A stretch of 64,000 nucleotides of DNA, taken from Williamsia sp. 1135 (lineage in GTDB: Bacteria > Actinomycetota > Actinomycetes > Mycobacteriales > Mycobacteriaceae). Shown here one piece after another: positions 36,556-44,860 of this stretch. The notes beneath the pieces are model-generated. The model saw only the letters and a list, made by a program, of their open reading frames with translations. It was not told the origin of the DNA and did no database searches. Made by a program: the position numbers and the translations under genes. Location: NCBI RefSeq assembly GCF_002095395.1, contig NZ_MJEI01000107.1, forward strand, positions 124,001-188,000, written 5' to 3'. Every line of letters starts with the position of its first letter. The stretch's first letter is position 1.

Positions 36556-37059
36556 GTGGCAACCGACCGTGGCAGCACCCCCGCCGATGTATCGACCGTG
36601 TCTCTACGGCGTCTCGACAAAGGCATTGCGGTGCCCACCCGCGCCCACCCCGGCGACGCCGGGGTCGATCTCTCCAGCGCTGTCGACCTGGTACTCGAAC
36701 CGGGTGAGAGACAACTGGTTCCGACCGGGATCGCGATCGCGCTACCGGTGGGGACGGTGGGTTTGATCCACCCCCGCTCCGGGCTCGCCGCGCGTGCCGG
36801 TCTGTCGATCGTGAACACCCCGGGCACGGTCGATGCGGGATACCGCGGTGAGATAAAGGTCTGTTTGATCAACCTCGACCGGCACACCCCGATCTCGATC
36901 AGCAGGGGGGACCGCATTGCGCAGTTGCTGGTGCAACGGGTCGAGTTGCCGGAGTTCGTCGAGGTGGACGAATTGGACGACACGAGCCGAGGGGCCGGCG
37001 GGTATGGCTCCAGCGGCGGACACGCGATACTGGGCGCACTCGCGCCGGAGGGTAGTTGA
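36556..37059 (+). CDS. dut: Deoxyuridine 5'-triphosphate nucleotidohydrolase
   Basis: A 167-residue trimeric dUTPase. The motifs are DAGVDLSS (I), [11 protein letters not shown] (II), [16 protein letters not shown] (III, with catalytic Asp), IAQLLVQRV (IV) and the C-terminal [12 protein letters not shown] (V). It converts dUTP to dUMP, keeping uracil out of DNA. The GTG start fits a leaderless promoter. The DUF3710 gene follows three bases after its stop, so they share an operon. Confidence 0.97.
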   Translation: MATDRGSTPADVSTVSLRRLDKGIAVPTRAHPGDAGVDLSSAVDLVLEPGERQLVPTGIAIALPVGTVGLIHPRSGLAARAGLSIVNTPGTVDAGYRGEIKVCLINLDRHTPISISRGDRIAQLLVQRVELPEFVEVDELDDTSRGAGGYGSSGGHAILGALAPEGS

Positions 37060-37062
37060 GAG

Positions 37063-37908
37063 ATGGCACGTGAGCGAGGTCGAGGCCGCAGAGGCGGCAA
37101 GGGTGCGCCGAGTGCGCCCGAGGAATCCGGACCACAGGTGATCGGTAGCGGCCAAGGGCCCTACGACATCGGAGACCTGGCGCCCGAATCGCGTTTCGAG
37201 AACTCCCACCTCGACCTCGGGTCCGTACTGGTTCCCGTCGTCGAAGGCGGTCAGGTGACCGTGGAGATGTCCGCGGACCATCAGCCGCAATCGGTCTATC
37301 TCGTCACTCCACATGGACGCATCACCGTCGCAGCCTTCGCGGCACCCAAATCGAGCGGGCAGTGGCGCGACGTCGTCGTCGAGCTGACCGAATCACTGAA
37401 GACCGAAGGTGCCGAGACCGCAATCGAGACGGGGTTCTGGGGCCGTGAGGTCGTGGCCACCGTGCCTGGCGGTGTCCACCGGTTCATCGGCGTCGACGGC
37501 TCGCGATGGATGATCCGCGCCGTGGCGAGTGCGCCGACAGCAGGCGCCGAAGCGCTGGCGAAGGTGGCACGCGCCGTGGTCAGCGAGACGGTCGTCCGCC
37601 GTGGCGACGACCCGCACCCGCCGCGGACTCCATTGCCGATCGTTTTGCCCCCTGTGCTCGCCGAACAGGTTGCCGCAGCTCAGCAAGAGATGGCCGACTC
37701 GGGCCAGATGGCCGCATCGGCTGCGCCCGCACCGAATGACAGTGGGGCGCAGGCCCAGTCCGCGCAGGCCACGGTCCGGGTTCAGGGCACGCCACCGCCG
37801 GCGTCAGCGCCCGATCCTGCGCCCGACGCCGAACCCGCAGAGACGAAGACCGGGCCGGTCTCGAGCGGGTCGGCGATGCAGCAGTTGCGAAACCGTCCGC
37901 AACGCTAG
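37063..37908 (+). CDS. DUF3710 family protein
   Basis: A 281-residue protein. The first 15 residues are basic and Arg/Gly-rich (ARERGRGRRGGKG); the centre (about 35-200) is the DUF3710 domain with PYDIGDLAPE, GRITVAAFAAPKS and DGSRWMIRAVAS. The C-terminal 70 residues are Ala/Pro/Gln-rich. It is conserved behind dut in mycobacteria (Rv2696c). Function unknown. It lies three bases behind dut and converges with the alpha/beta hydrolase gene. Confidence 0.88.
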   Translation: MARERGRGRRGGKGAPSAPEESGPQVIGSGQGPYDIGDLAPESRFENSHLDLGSVLVPVVEGGQVTVEMSADHQPQSVYLVTPHGRITVAAFAAPKSSGQWRDVVVELTESLKTEGAETAIETGFWGREVVATVPGGVHRFIGVDGSRWMIRAVASAPTAGAEALAKVARAVVSETVVRRGDDPHPPRTPLPIVLPPVLAEQVAAAQQEMADSGQMAASAAPAPNDSGAQAQSAQATVRVQGTPPPASAPDPAPDAEPAETKTGPVSSGSAMQQLRNRPQR

Positions 37909-37931
37909 CGCTGTCAGTGCCCGGCGGGGCG

Positions 37932-38666
37932 TCACGGGTCTAGTGACCGCCAGCCTTCGAGCGCCCGGCGGCCGAGGATCGAAGGATCGGCGCCGAGTTC
38001 GGCCAACGTGATGTCCGCAAGTGTCGATATCGGGGCATGCGCCCGCCACACCTGTGCGACTGCGTGGGGATGGACCGGGTCATCGGTGGCGGCGGTGATC
38101 GCGAGCGGAACCCGCAGCTGCGAGATCGTCTCCGCAGTCGGGGCGTGATAGTTCGAGGCCTCGACGAGCACCGGCTCGAGCTGATCGCCGATCACACGCC
38201 ACGATCTGGTCAACTCCGCGGCCAGCCACGGTGGGCTGCCCGCCTGCATCTGCGAAATCGTCTCGTCGAGACCCTGCCGGCGAAGTAGATCGAGTGTCAG
38301 GAGCGCGCTGTGTGCGGCCGGTGCGCTTGCGGGATCGCCCACCCATGGGGGTAGGGCTGCCAGCACGCCCGCGCAGCGCTGGGGATTGTCGATCGCCCAC
38401 TGCACGGCCACGCAGGCCCCGAGTGACACCCCGGCCGCCACGATCGTGCCCCACGTCGACGCCGCGTCGTCGAGTGCGCGGCGATAACCGCTGATCAGAC
38501 CATCACCGTCCGGATCGACCGCGATGACCCCGAGGTCGGCGTTCGCGAACGCCCGCGCCGCGAAATCGGCGTCCGAGCCCGTTCCGGGCAGAGCTACGAT
38601 CACCTGTTCGCCGGCTCGGCGGGTCGGAGACGACGGCTGGTGTTGCGGCATGGAATGATCTTGCAT
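37932..38666 (-). CDS. Alpha/beta hydrolase-fold protein
   Basis: A 244-residue protein. VIVALPGTGSDADFAARAF gives the first strand and oxyanion loop, GVSLGACVAVQWA the nucleophile elbow with Ser, and ITAATDDPVHPH a likely acid/His region. It resembles Rv2695. Substrate unknown; no signal peptide. The start is uncertain between ATG 38666 and ATG 38651, since neither has a good ribosome site. Confidence 0.8.
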   Translation of the reverse strand: MQDHSMPQHQPSSPTRRAGEQVIVALPGTGSDADFAARAFANADLGVIAVDPDGDGLISGYRRALDDAASTWGTIVAAGVSLGACVAVQWAIDNPQRCAGVLAALPPWVGDPASAPAAHSALLTLDLLRRQGLDETISQMQAGSPPWLAAELTRSWRVIGDQLEPVLVEASNYHAPTAETISQLRVPLAITAATDDPVHPHAVAQVWRAHAPISTLADITLAELGADPSILGRRALEGWRSLDP

Positions 38667-38761
38667 CGCGGGTGGAAGTCGGGTGGACAGAGGTCTACGC
38701 TGGCGTGAGCACAGACCCGTGACAACTACTAGCCCGAGCGATCGGGAAGGTGCGTAGCGCA

Positions 38762-39133
38762 ATGACTGCAGGCGGATACCTCAAACGCCTCACCCGCAGG
38801 CTGACCGAGGATCTCGAGCAGCTCGACGCCGAGACGATCTCGCAGCAGTCCCAGCAGACCGGTGCCCAGCGCGCCTGCGACTGTTCCGCCGGAGACGAGG
38901 TCACCATGCACGGTGAACTGCGCTCTGTGCAGACCTGTTCGAAGAGCATGAAGACGGGCATCGTCGCCGAGTTCTTCGACGGCACCGACGTCGTCACCCT
39001 CAAGTTCATCGGCCGCAACCGCATCCCCGGTATCGAACCCGGGCGGACCCTGACGGTCCGTGGCCGGATCGGCGAGCACGACGGACACAAGATCATGTTC
39101 AATCCGTACTACGAGTTGCTCGGTGAGAGCTGA
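38762..39133 (+). CDS. OB-fold nucleic-acid-binding protein
   Basis: A 123-residue protein with an OB-fold domain (VTMHGELRSVQTCS, then VTLKFIGRNRIPGIEPGRTL and VRGRIG). It matches Rv2694c. It probably binds nucleic acid, but no enzymatic domain is present. ATG 38762 is used; a GTG at 38750 is possible. Its 3' end overlaps the DUF3159 gene by 11 bases. Confidence 0.87.
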   Translation: MTAGGYLKRLTRRLTEDLEQLDAETISQQSQQTGAQRACDCSAGDEVTMHGELRSVQTCSKSMKTGIVAEFFDGTDVVTLKFIGRNRIPGIEPGRTLTVRGRIGEHDGHKIMFNPYYELLGES

Positions 39134-39899
39134 GTTGATCTTGAGAGCGCAGCAGGGAGCGGATCCGCAGTCCTCCGGCGATGGCGGTCCCGAGCTACCC
39201 GGTGATGGCCGCGGAACAGCGGACGGCGAGCCCGCCGCACTCACGGTGATGGAGCAGATGGGCGGGGTCTCCGGGCTCATCTACTCGTCGATTCCGATCG
39301 TGGTGTTCGTACCCGCGAACTCGCTGTGGAATCTCACGGTGGCGATCTACGCCGCACTTGGCGTGGCACTGCTCATCTTCGTCGTCCGGCTGATCCGGCG
39401 CGAACCCATCCAGCCGGCCATCTCGGGTGTGATCGGGGTCGCGGTGTGTGCGTTCATCGCGCACCGGACGGGGGATGCCAAGGGATTCTTCCTCTTCGGG
39501 ATCTGGACCACTCTGCTCTACGCGGGGGTGTTCGTCCTGTCGATTCTGGTGCGGTGGCCACTCGTCGGAGTCATCTGGAATGCGCTGAACGGCAACGGAA
39601 CAGCCTGGCGCAAGCATCGACGCACTCTTCTTGCATACGACATCGCCACCGCGATCTGGGCGGTACTCTTCGGGGTCCGTTACCTGGTGCAGTCGTTCCT
39701 CTACGACCACGATCAGACCGGTGCGCTCGCGGTGGCGCGTATCGCCATGGGATGGCCGCTGACCGCGGTCGCCGTCGTTGCCACGGTGCTGCTCGTCCGC
39801 TGGGCTCAGAAAAACGAGGACAGCGACGAAACCGCCCCCGTGAGCGAGAAATCCGGCCCCGCAGACGACGTCGCTACGCCGGAGCCGCCGGCTCGATGA
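39123..39899 (+). CDS. DUF3159 family membrane protein
   Basis: A 258-residue membrane protein with about five to six hydrophobic helices (including SIPIVVFVPANSLWNLTVAIY and ISGVIGVAVCAFIAHRTG). DUF3159 is a conserved mycobacterial family (Rv2693c). The GTG at 39123 overlaps the OB-fold gene by 11 bases, suggesting coupling. The C-terminus is polar, and its last 26 bases overlap the 3' end of the convergent ceoC gene. Function unknown. Confidence 0.87.
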   Translation: MRAELILRAQQGADPQSSGDGGPELPGDGRGTADGEPAALTVMEQMGGVSGLIYSSIPIVVFVPANSLWNLTVAIYAALGVALLIFVVRLIRREPIQPAISGVIGVAVCAFIAHRTGDAKGFFLFGIWTTLLYAGVFVLSILVRWPLVGVIWNALNGNGTAWRKHRRTLLAYDIATAIWAVLFGVRYLVQSFLYDHDQTGALAVARIAMGWPLTAVAVVATVLLVRWAQKNEDSDETAPVSEKSGPADDVATPEPPAR

Positions 39900-40545
39900 T
39901 CGCTGCCCGCAATTGGGCCTCGGCCTCAGCGGGCACGATGAAGATCAACTCGTCCCCACCCTCGACGGCGTCGTCGGGTAAGGGGACGATCACCCTTCCA
40001 CCGCGCAGAATCGTCACGAGCGCGGCATCCCTGGGTAATTTGAGCTTGCGGACCGGTTTGCCTGCCAGCGGGGTGTTGTCGGGGAGGGTCATCTCCACCA
40101 GATTGGCCTGACCCTGGCGGAAGGTCATCAATCGGACGAGGTCGCCTACAGAGACCGCTTCCTCGACGAGCGACGCGAGCATTCGCGGGGTCGAGACGGC
40201 GACATCGACACCCCAGTCCTCGTCGAACAACCACTCGTTGCGGGGGTCGTTGACCCGCGCGACCACCCTGGCGACGGCGAACTCCGTCTTGGCCAACAGG
40301 CTGACGACGAGATTCGCCTTGTCATCGCCCGTCGCCGCGATGACAACGTTGAACTTGTGCAGCTGCACCCGCTCGAGATTGTCGAGTTCGCAGGCGTCGC
40401 CGCTGACCCACCGGGCACCCGGTACCGATTCCTCGTCGATGTGATCGAGATTGCGTTCGAGAAGCAGGACGTCGTGAGAGTTGGCGATCAGCTCGCGAGC
40501 GATCGACCGTCCCACCGCACCGGCACCGGCTATGGCGACCTTCAT
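39874..40545 (-). CDS. ceoC: TrkA-type potassium uptake regulator (second subunit)
   Basis: A 223-residue RCK protein. The Rossmann motif is AIAGAGAVGRSIA and is followed by GDACELDNLERV; a TrkA_C domain lies at about 140-220 (LVRLMTFRQGQANLVEM, then PVRKLKLP). It gates a potassium channel with NAD(H). It lies 25 bases behind ceoB in the same direction. Mycobacterial homologues are CeoB and CeoC (Rv2691, Rv2692). No channel gene is in this window. Confidence 0.9.
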   Translation of the reverse strand: MKVAIAGAGAVGRSIARELIANSHDVLLLERNLDHIDEESVPGARWVSGDACELDNLERVQLHKFNVVIAATGDDKANLVVSLLAKTEFAVARVVARVNDPRNEWLFDEDWGVDVAVSTPRMLASLVEEAVSVGDLVRLMTFRQGQANLVEMTLPDNTPLAGKPVRKLKLPRDAALVTILRGGRVIVPLPDDAVEGGDELIFIVPAEAEAQLRAAIIEPAAPA

Positions 40546-40570
40546 GATGTTCTCCTACGTTCTGCGGTGG

Positions 40571-41239
40571 TCAGTCGGACTCGGGCGCGACACCGGCGGC
40601 GACCGAGCGGACTTTCTCGAGATTGTCGACGAGCGCCGCGACAAAAACCTGGTCATCCTGCTGCAGAACCGCTTTGGGCCCGGGGAGCAAGGGCAGTCCG
40701 AGCCGGTTGATGAAGCTCACCCGAGACCCGGTGTTCTCCTGGAACAGCGTCACCGACGTTCCCACCCACGATTCGTGGACGGGCAGCCGGACGATGGCGA
40801 CCTCGCCCGACGGCTCCGTCCAGGCGACCTCGTCGGCATCGGCCTGGCCGAGCGCGGAGATGAACCGGTCGGTGGTCCAGGGGACCGTCGCGACCGTCGG
40901 GATGCCCAGTCGCTCGTAGACGGCCGCGCGTTTGGCGTCGTAGATCCGCGCGACGACCTTGGGTACGTGGAAGGTTTCCCGCGCCACCCGCGCGGCGATG
41001 ATGTTCGAGTTGTCGCCGGACGACACCGCGGCGAACGCGTCTGCGCCCTCGATTCCCGCGCGGCGCAGTACCTCCTGGTCGAATCCGACACCCTTGACGG
41101 TCGTGCCGCCGAAGTCGTCGGGTAGCCGGCGAAAGGCGGTCGCATCCCGGTCGATGACTGCGACGTCGTGGCCTGCGGCCTGCAATTTCAGGGCCAGGTT
41201 CGCGCCGACGCGGCCGCACCCCATCACCACCACGCGCAT
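40571..41239 (-). CDS. ceoB: TrkA-type potassium uptake regulator (first subunit)
   Basis: A 222-residue RCK protein. The NAD-binding motif is VVMGCGRVGANLALKL, followed by VIDRDATAFRRLP; SSGDNSNIIAARVARE and a C-terminal TrkA_C domain follow. It leads the ceoB-ceoC pair. Its start codon is preceded by an AGGAG, about 7 bases upstream. The single GAGC-rich repeat copy lies upstream, between it and the APC permease. Confidence 0.9.
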   Translation of the reverse strand: MRVVVMGCGRVGANLALKLQAAGHDVAVIDRDATAFRRLPDDFGGTTVKGVGFDQEVLRRAGIEGADAFAAVSSGDNSNIIAARVARETFHVPKVVARIYDAKRAAVYERLGIPTVATVPWTTDRFISALGQADADEVAWTEPSGEVAIVRLPVHESWVGTSVTLFQENTGSRVSFINRLGLPLLPGPKAVLQQDDQVFVAALVDNLEKVRSVAAGVAPESD

Positions 41240-41276
41240 GCAAACTCCTCGCTGAAATCATCCGGGCCGGCCATTT

Positions 41277-41304
41277 GGTCGAGCTTCGCTCCGCTGCGTC
41301 TCGG
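41277..41304. repeat. Single diverged copy of the GAGC-rich repeat
   Basis: GGTCGAGCTTCGCTCCGCTG and the following CGTCTCGG match the core of the repeat units at 13731-13870 with a few changes. It lies between the divergent ceoB and APC permease genes. Confidence 0.7.
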
Positions 41305-41356
41305 CACTCTGTTGAACGCTACCGCCACCCACGTAGCTATACGGCACGGCAGGCCC

Positions 41357-41362
41357 TATTGT
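41357..41362 (+). promoter_or_regulatory. Likely -10 element for leaderless APC permease gene
   Basis: TATTGT ends seven bases before the GTG at 41370; no ribosome site is seen, so the transcript is probably leaderless. Confidence 0.45.
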
Positions 41363-41369
41363 TTGCCTG

Positions 41370-43391
41370 GTGTCAAAGGTGTCCAAGGCCTCTACGGCGA
41401 CAAAACGACTGCTTCTCGGCAGGCCGTTCCGCAGTGACACCCTCGGTCATACGTTGCTGCCGAAGAGGATCGCGCTCCCCGTGTTCGCCTCGGATGCGAT
41501 GTCGTCGGTCGCCTACGCCCCCCAGGAGATCTTTCTCGTCCTGTCGGTGGCCGGATTGTCCGCTTACACGTACACGCCCTGGATCGGTCTCGCCGTCGCG
41601 CTGGTGATGGTGGTCGTGGTGGCCAGCTATCGACAGAATGTGCACGCCTACCCCTCCGGTGGTGGCGACTACGAAGTTGCCACCACCAACCTCGGGCCGA
41701 CAGCCGGACTCACGGTGGGAAGCGCGCTGCTCGTCGACTACGTGCTGACCGTGGCGGTGTCGATCGCGTCGGCGGCGGAGAACATCGGTTCGGCCGTGCC
41801 GTTCGTACAGACCCACAAGGTGCTCTTCTGCATATTCGCGATCGTCCTGCTCACCGCGATCAACCTGCGTGGACTACGCGAATCGGGTACCGCGTTCGCC
41901 ATTCCCACCTACGCCTTCATCGTCGGCATGGTCGTGATGCTGGCCTGGGGGTTCCTCCGGGTCTATGTCTTCGGCGACGACATCCACTCGGAGACCGCGG
42001 GTTATGAGATCAAGGCGGAGCAAGACCACCTGATCGGGATCGCCTTCGTGTTCCTGATCGCGCGCGCCTTCTCGTCCGGTTGCGCCGCGCTGACCGGGGT
42101 CGAGGCGATCAGCAACGGAGTGCCCGCTTTTCAGAAGCCCAAGTCCCGTAACGCCGCGACGACGCTGTTGCTGCTGGGCTCGATCTCGATCGTCCTCTTG
42201 ATGGGCATCATCCTGCTGGCCAAGGAAATCGGCGTGAAATACGTGTCGAACCCGGCCAAGGATCTACTCGGCGCGCCGGAGGGATACGAGCAGAAGTCGC
42301 TGATCGCGCAGATTGCCCACGCGGTGTTCGGCGGGTTCACGCCCGGCTTCTACTTCGTGACCGTGGTCACCGCGCTGATCCTTGTTCTGGCCGCGAACAC
42401 CGCGTTCAACGGGTTCCCGGTGTTGGGTTCGGTGCTGGCCCAAGATCGTTACCTGCCGCGACAATTGCACACCCGCGGGGACCGCCTGGCCTTTTCGAAC
42501 GGGATCCTGTTCTTGGCGGCCGCGGCGATCGCCTTCATCGTGGCCTTCGGCGCCGAGGTCACCGCGTTGATCCAGCTCTACATCGTCGGGGTCTTCGTGT
42601 CGTTCACCCTGAGTCAGATCGGGATGGTGAAGCACTGGACGCGGCATCTGAAGACGGAGCGCGATCCGAGCGCGCGAGCGCGAATGATCCGGTCCCGCAT
42701 CATCAACACCATCGGCCTGCTCATGACCGGATCGGTGTTGATCATCGTCCTGATCACGAAATTCCTGGCGGGGGCGTGGATCGCGATAGTCGCGATGGTC
42801 GCGATCTTCGGCCTGATGAAACTCATTCACCGCCACTACGCGTCGGTCCAGGCAGAGTTGGACAATTCCGACTACGAGGCCGTTCTACCGAGCCGTACGC
42901 ATTCGATCGTGCTGGTCTCGACCCTGCATCTGCCGAGTCGGCGTGCGCTCGCCTTCGCCCGTGCGACGCGTCCTGACACGCTCGAAGCGGTGACGGTGAA
43001 CGTCGATGACCGCGACACGCGGAAGCTCGTGGCGCAGTGGGAAGACAGTGACATCACAGTGCCGCTGAAGGTGATCGCGTCGCCATACCGAGAGGTCACC
43101 CGACCGGTCATCGACTACGTCCGCCGGCTGCGACGCGAATCGCCGCGTGATGTGGTGACGGTGTTCATTCCCGAATACGTGGTGGGGCACTGGTGGGAGC
43201 AGATCCTGCACAACCAATCCGCTCTGCGACTCAAAGGTCGACTGCTATTCGAACCAGGAGTGATGGTGCCGTCGGTCCCGTGGCAGCTGAGTTCGTCTGA
43301 TCGACGCAAACGCGACCGCACCTACATCGCCCCGGGGGACACCCGCCGTGGTGTGGGAACGCTGCCCGGCGAACGAAATGATCCGCAGTGA
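41370..43391 (+). CDS. APC family amino-acid permease-like protein
   Basis: A 673-residue protein with about twelve transmembrane helices in the first 470 residues. The start of helix 1 reads FASDAMSSVAYAPQEIFLVL; later come SSGCAALTGVEAISNGVP and AANTAFNGFPVLGSVLAQDR. The C-terminal 180 residues are a soluble universal-stress-like domain (PSRTHSIVLVSTLHLPSRRAL). It matches the mycobacterial conserved transporter Rv2690c; the exact substrate is unknown. It overlaps the methyltransferase gene by GTGA. Confidence 0.9.
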   Translation: MSKVSKASTATKRLLLGRPFRSDTLGHTLLPKRIALPVFASDAMSSVAYAPQEIFLVLSVAGLSAYTYTPWIGLAVALVMVVVVASYRQNVHAYPSGGGDYEVATTNLGPTAGLTVGSALLVDYVLTVAVSIASAAENIGSAVPFVQTHKVLFCIFAIVLLTAINLRGLRESGTAFAIPTYAFIVGMVVMLAWGFLRVYVFGDDIHSETAGYEIKAEQDHLIGIAFVFLIARAFSSGCAALTGVEAISNGVPAFQKPKSRNAATTLLLLGSISIVLLMGIILLAKEIGVKYVSNPAKDLLGAPEGYEQKSLIAQIAHAVFGGFTPGFYFVTVVTALILVLAANTAFNGFPVLGSVLAQDRYLPRQLHTRGDRLAFSNGILFLAAAAIAFIVAFGAEVTALIQLYIVGVFVSFTLSQIGMVKHWTRHLKTERDPSARARMIRSRIINTIGLLMTGSVLIIVLITKFLAGAWIAIVAMVAIFGLMKLIHRHYASVQAELDNSDYEAVLPSRTHSIVLVSTLHLPSRRALAFARATRPDTLEAVTVNVDDRDTRKLVAQWEDSDITVPLKVIASPYREVTRPVIDYVRRLRRESPRDVVTVFIPEYVVGHWWEQILHNQSALRLKGRLLFEPGVMVPSVPWQLSSSDRRKRDRTYIAPGDTRRGVGTLPGERNDPQ

Positions 43392-44764
43392 CCGAGACAC
43401 CAGAATCCCACCCGCGAACGAACGAAAACAGTTGGCTCGGCAGGGAATTCGAACTCGCCACCGAGCGACTCGGGCACGGCGGCGTGTGCGTCGGACGCCA
43501 CGACGGCAGAGTCGTGTTCGTGCGCCACGCCCTACCGGGTGAACGGCTGAGGGTGCGGGTGTCGGAGGATCGGGGCAAGGGCTTCGTCCGCGCCGAGATC
43601 GCCGAGATCGTCGAGGCGTCAGAACATCGCATCGACGCGGCCTGCCCGGCTGGTGCGCCAGGCGGCGGCGCAGGCTGCTGCGATCTCTCTCACACGACGG
43701 GATCTCATGCGCGCGAGCTGAAGTCGGGCGTGCTCAGCGAGTTGTTGAGTCGAATGGGTGGGGTGCAATGGGATGGCGAGGTGCTCTCGCTCGACGCCGC
43801 CGCAGGTGAACAGCCCGAGACAGGGTGGCGAGTCCGTGAACGCCTGATCGTCGACAGCGCCGGTGTCGCGGGAATGCATGCCCATCAATCACACTCGGTG
43901 ATCCGTCGGCTCGATTGCGCGCAACCGCTTCCGGGTCTGCTCGACGGCATCGACCTCCTCGAAGGTCTGCAACCGGGGGCCGACCTGGTGGTCACCGCGG
44001 GGGACGACGGGGTTCGGCACATCGCCTCGATCGCCGGCGTCACCCCGGCCGGCGACGTGCGCCGCGCGCGTCGCACCCGAACACCTTCCGGGGGCAGGCG
44101 GAAGGTCCAGCGCGACCGCGCCCAGCGATCAGCCGCTCGCGACGAGTCGATACTCGCGGGGGGACCCACCGTGCGGCGCACCGTCGCCGGACGGAGTTGG
44201 GACCTGCCCATCACTGGCTTCTGGCAGGCCCACCGTCATGCCGCCGCCGGGTACAGCACTGCGGTTCGAACCCTGCTGCGAGACGCGGGCCTACCGCGAT
44301 CTGTCGTCGTGTGGGACTTGTACGGCGGCGCGGGAGTCCTGGCCGGGGCCGTGATCGACGAGAACGACGACGCGCGGGGGACCGCCAGGGTCCACATCGT
44401 CGAAGCGGACGCCGCAGCGGTCGCCGCGGCGCAGGAAACGTTCGCCGATGATCACCGGGTGCAGGTGCACCGCGGCAACGTGGCAACCTCGCTCGCCACT
44501 CTGCCTGCCCCTGACGTGGTGATCCTCGACCCACCGCGAGCAGGCGCCGGGCGCGCGGTCGTCGAGCAGGTGGTCGCCGCGGCTCCGTCCTACGTGGTTG
44601 CGGTCGGGTGCGATCCGGCGACGTTTGCACGTGACCTGGGCGACTACATCCGCGGGGGGTACGAGGTGGTCACACTTCTCGGCTTCGACGCGTTCCCGCT
44701 GACCCACCACTTGGAGGCGATCGCACTGCTGCGCCCATCCTCCGCTCCGGCCACGGGTCCGTAG
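43388..44764 (+). CDS. TrmA/RumA-type RNA (uracil-5) methyltransferase
   Basis: A 458-residue SAM methyltransferase. An N-terminal TRAM domain (residues 18-80) is followed by a Cys-rich segment CPAGAPGGGAGCCDLSH that may hold an iron-sulfur cluster. The catalytic domain has WDLYGGAGVLAGAV, then VVILDPPRAGAG and VGCDPATFARDL with the nucleophilic Cys. The family makes 5-methyluridine in tRNA or rRNA. The GTG overlaps the APC permease stop by four bases. Orthologues sit beside it in mycobacteria (Rv2689c). Confidence 0.9.
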   Translation: MTETPESHPRTNENSWLGREFELATERLGHGGVCVGRHDGRVVFVRHALPGERLRVRVSEDRGKGFVRAEIAEIVEASEHRIDAACPAGAPGGGAGCCDLSHTTGSHARELKSGVLSELLSRMGGVQWDGEVLSLDAAAGEQPETGWRVRERLIVDSAGVAGMHAHQSHSVIRRLDCAQPLPGLLDGIDLLEGLQPGADLVVTAGDDGVRHIASIAGVTPAGDVRRARRTRTPSGGRRKVQRDRAQRSAARDESILAGGPTVRRTVAGRSWDLPITGFWQAHRHAAAGYSTAVRTLLRDAGLPRSVVVWDLYGGAGVLAGAVIDENDDARGTARVHIVEADAAAVAAAQETFADDHRVQVHRGNVATSLATLPAPDVVILDPPRAGAGRAVVEQVVAAAPSYVVAVGCDPATFARDLGDYIRGGYEVVTLLGFDAFPLTHHLEAIALLRPSSAPATGP

Positions 44765-44779
44765 ACTGGGTAGCCACGC

Positions 44780-44814
44780 GTCCGCCGCAGCCCGGCGGGT
44801 GCACTGCGGCGGAC
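44780..44814. promoter_or_regulatory. Hairpin between TrmA-like gene and dxs
   Basis: An 11-bp perfect stem (GTCCGCCGCAG and CTGCGGCGGAC) with a 13-base loop lies 15 bases after the TrmA-like stop and 46 bases before the dxs start. It could end the upstream transcript or form a dxs leader structure. Confidence 0.6.
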
Positions 44815-44860
44815 CGGTAGTTCCTCCGTTTCGCCGCCCACCTGAGAGGACATCAGAGAG

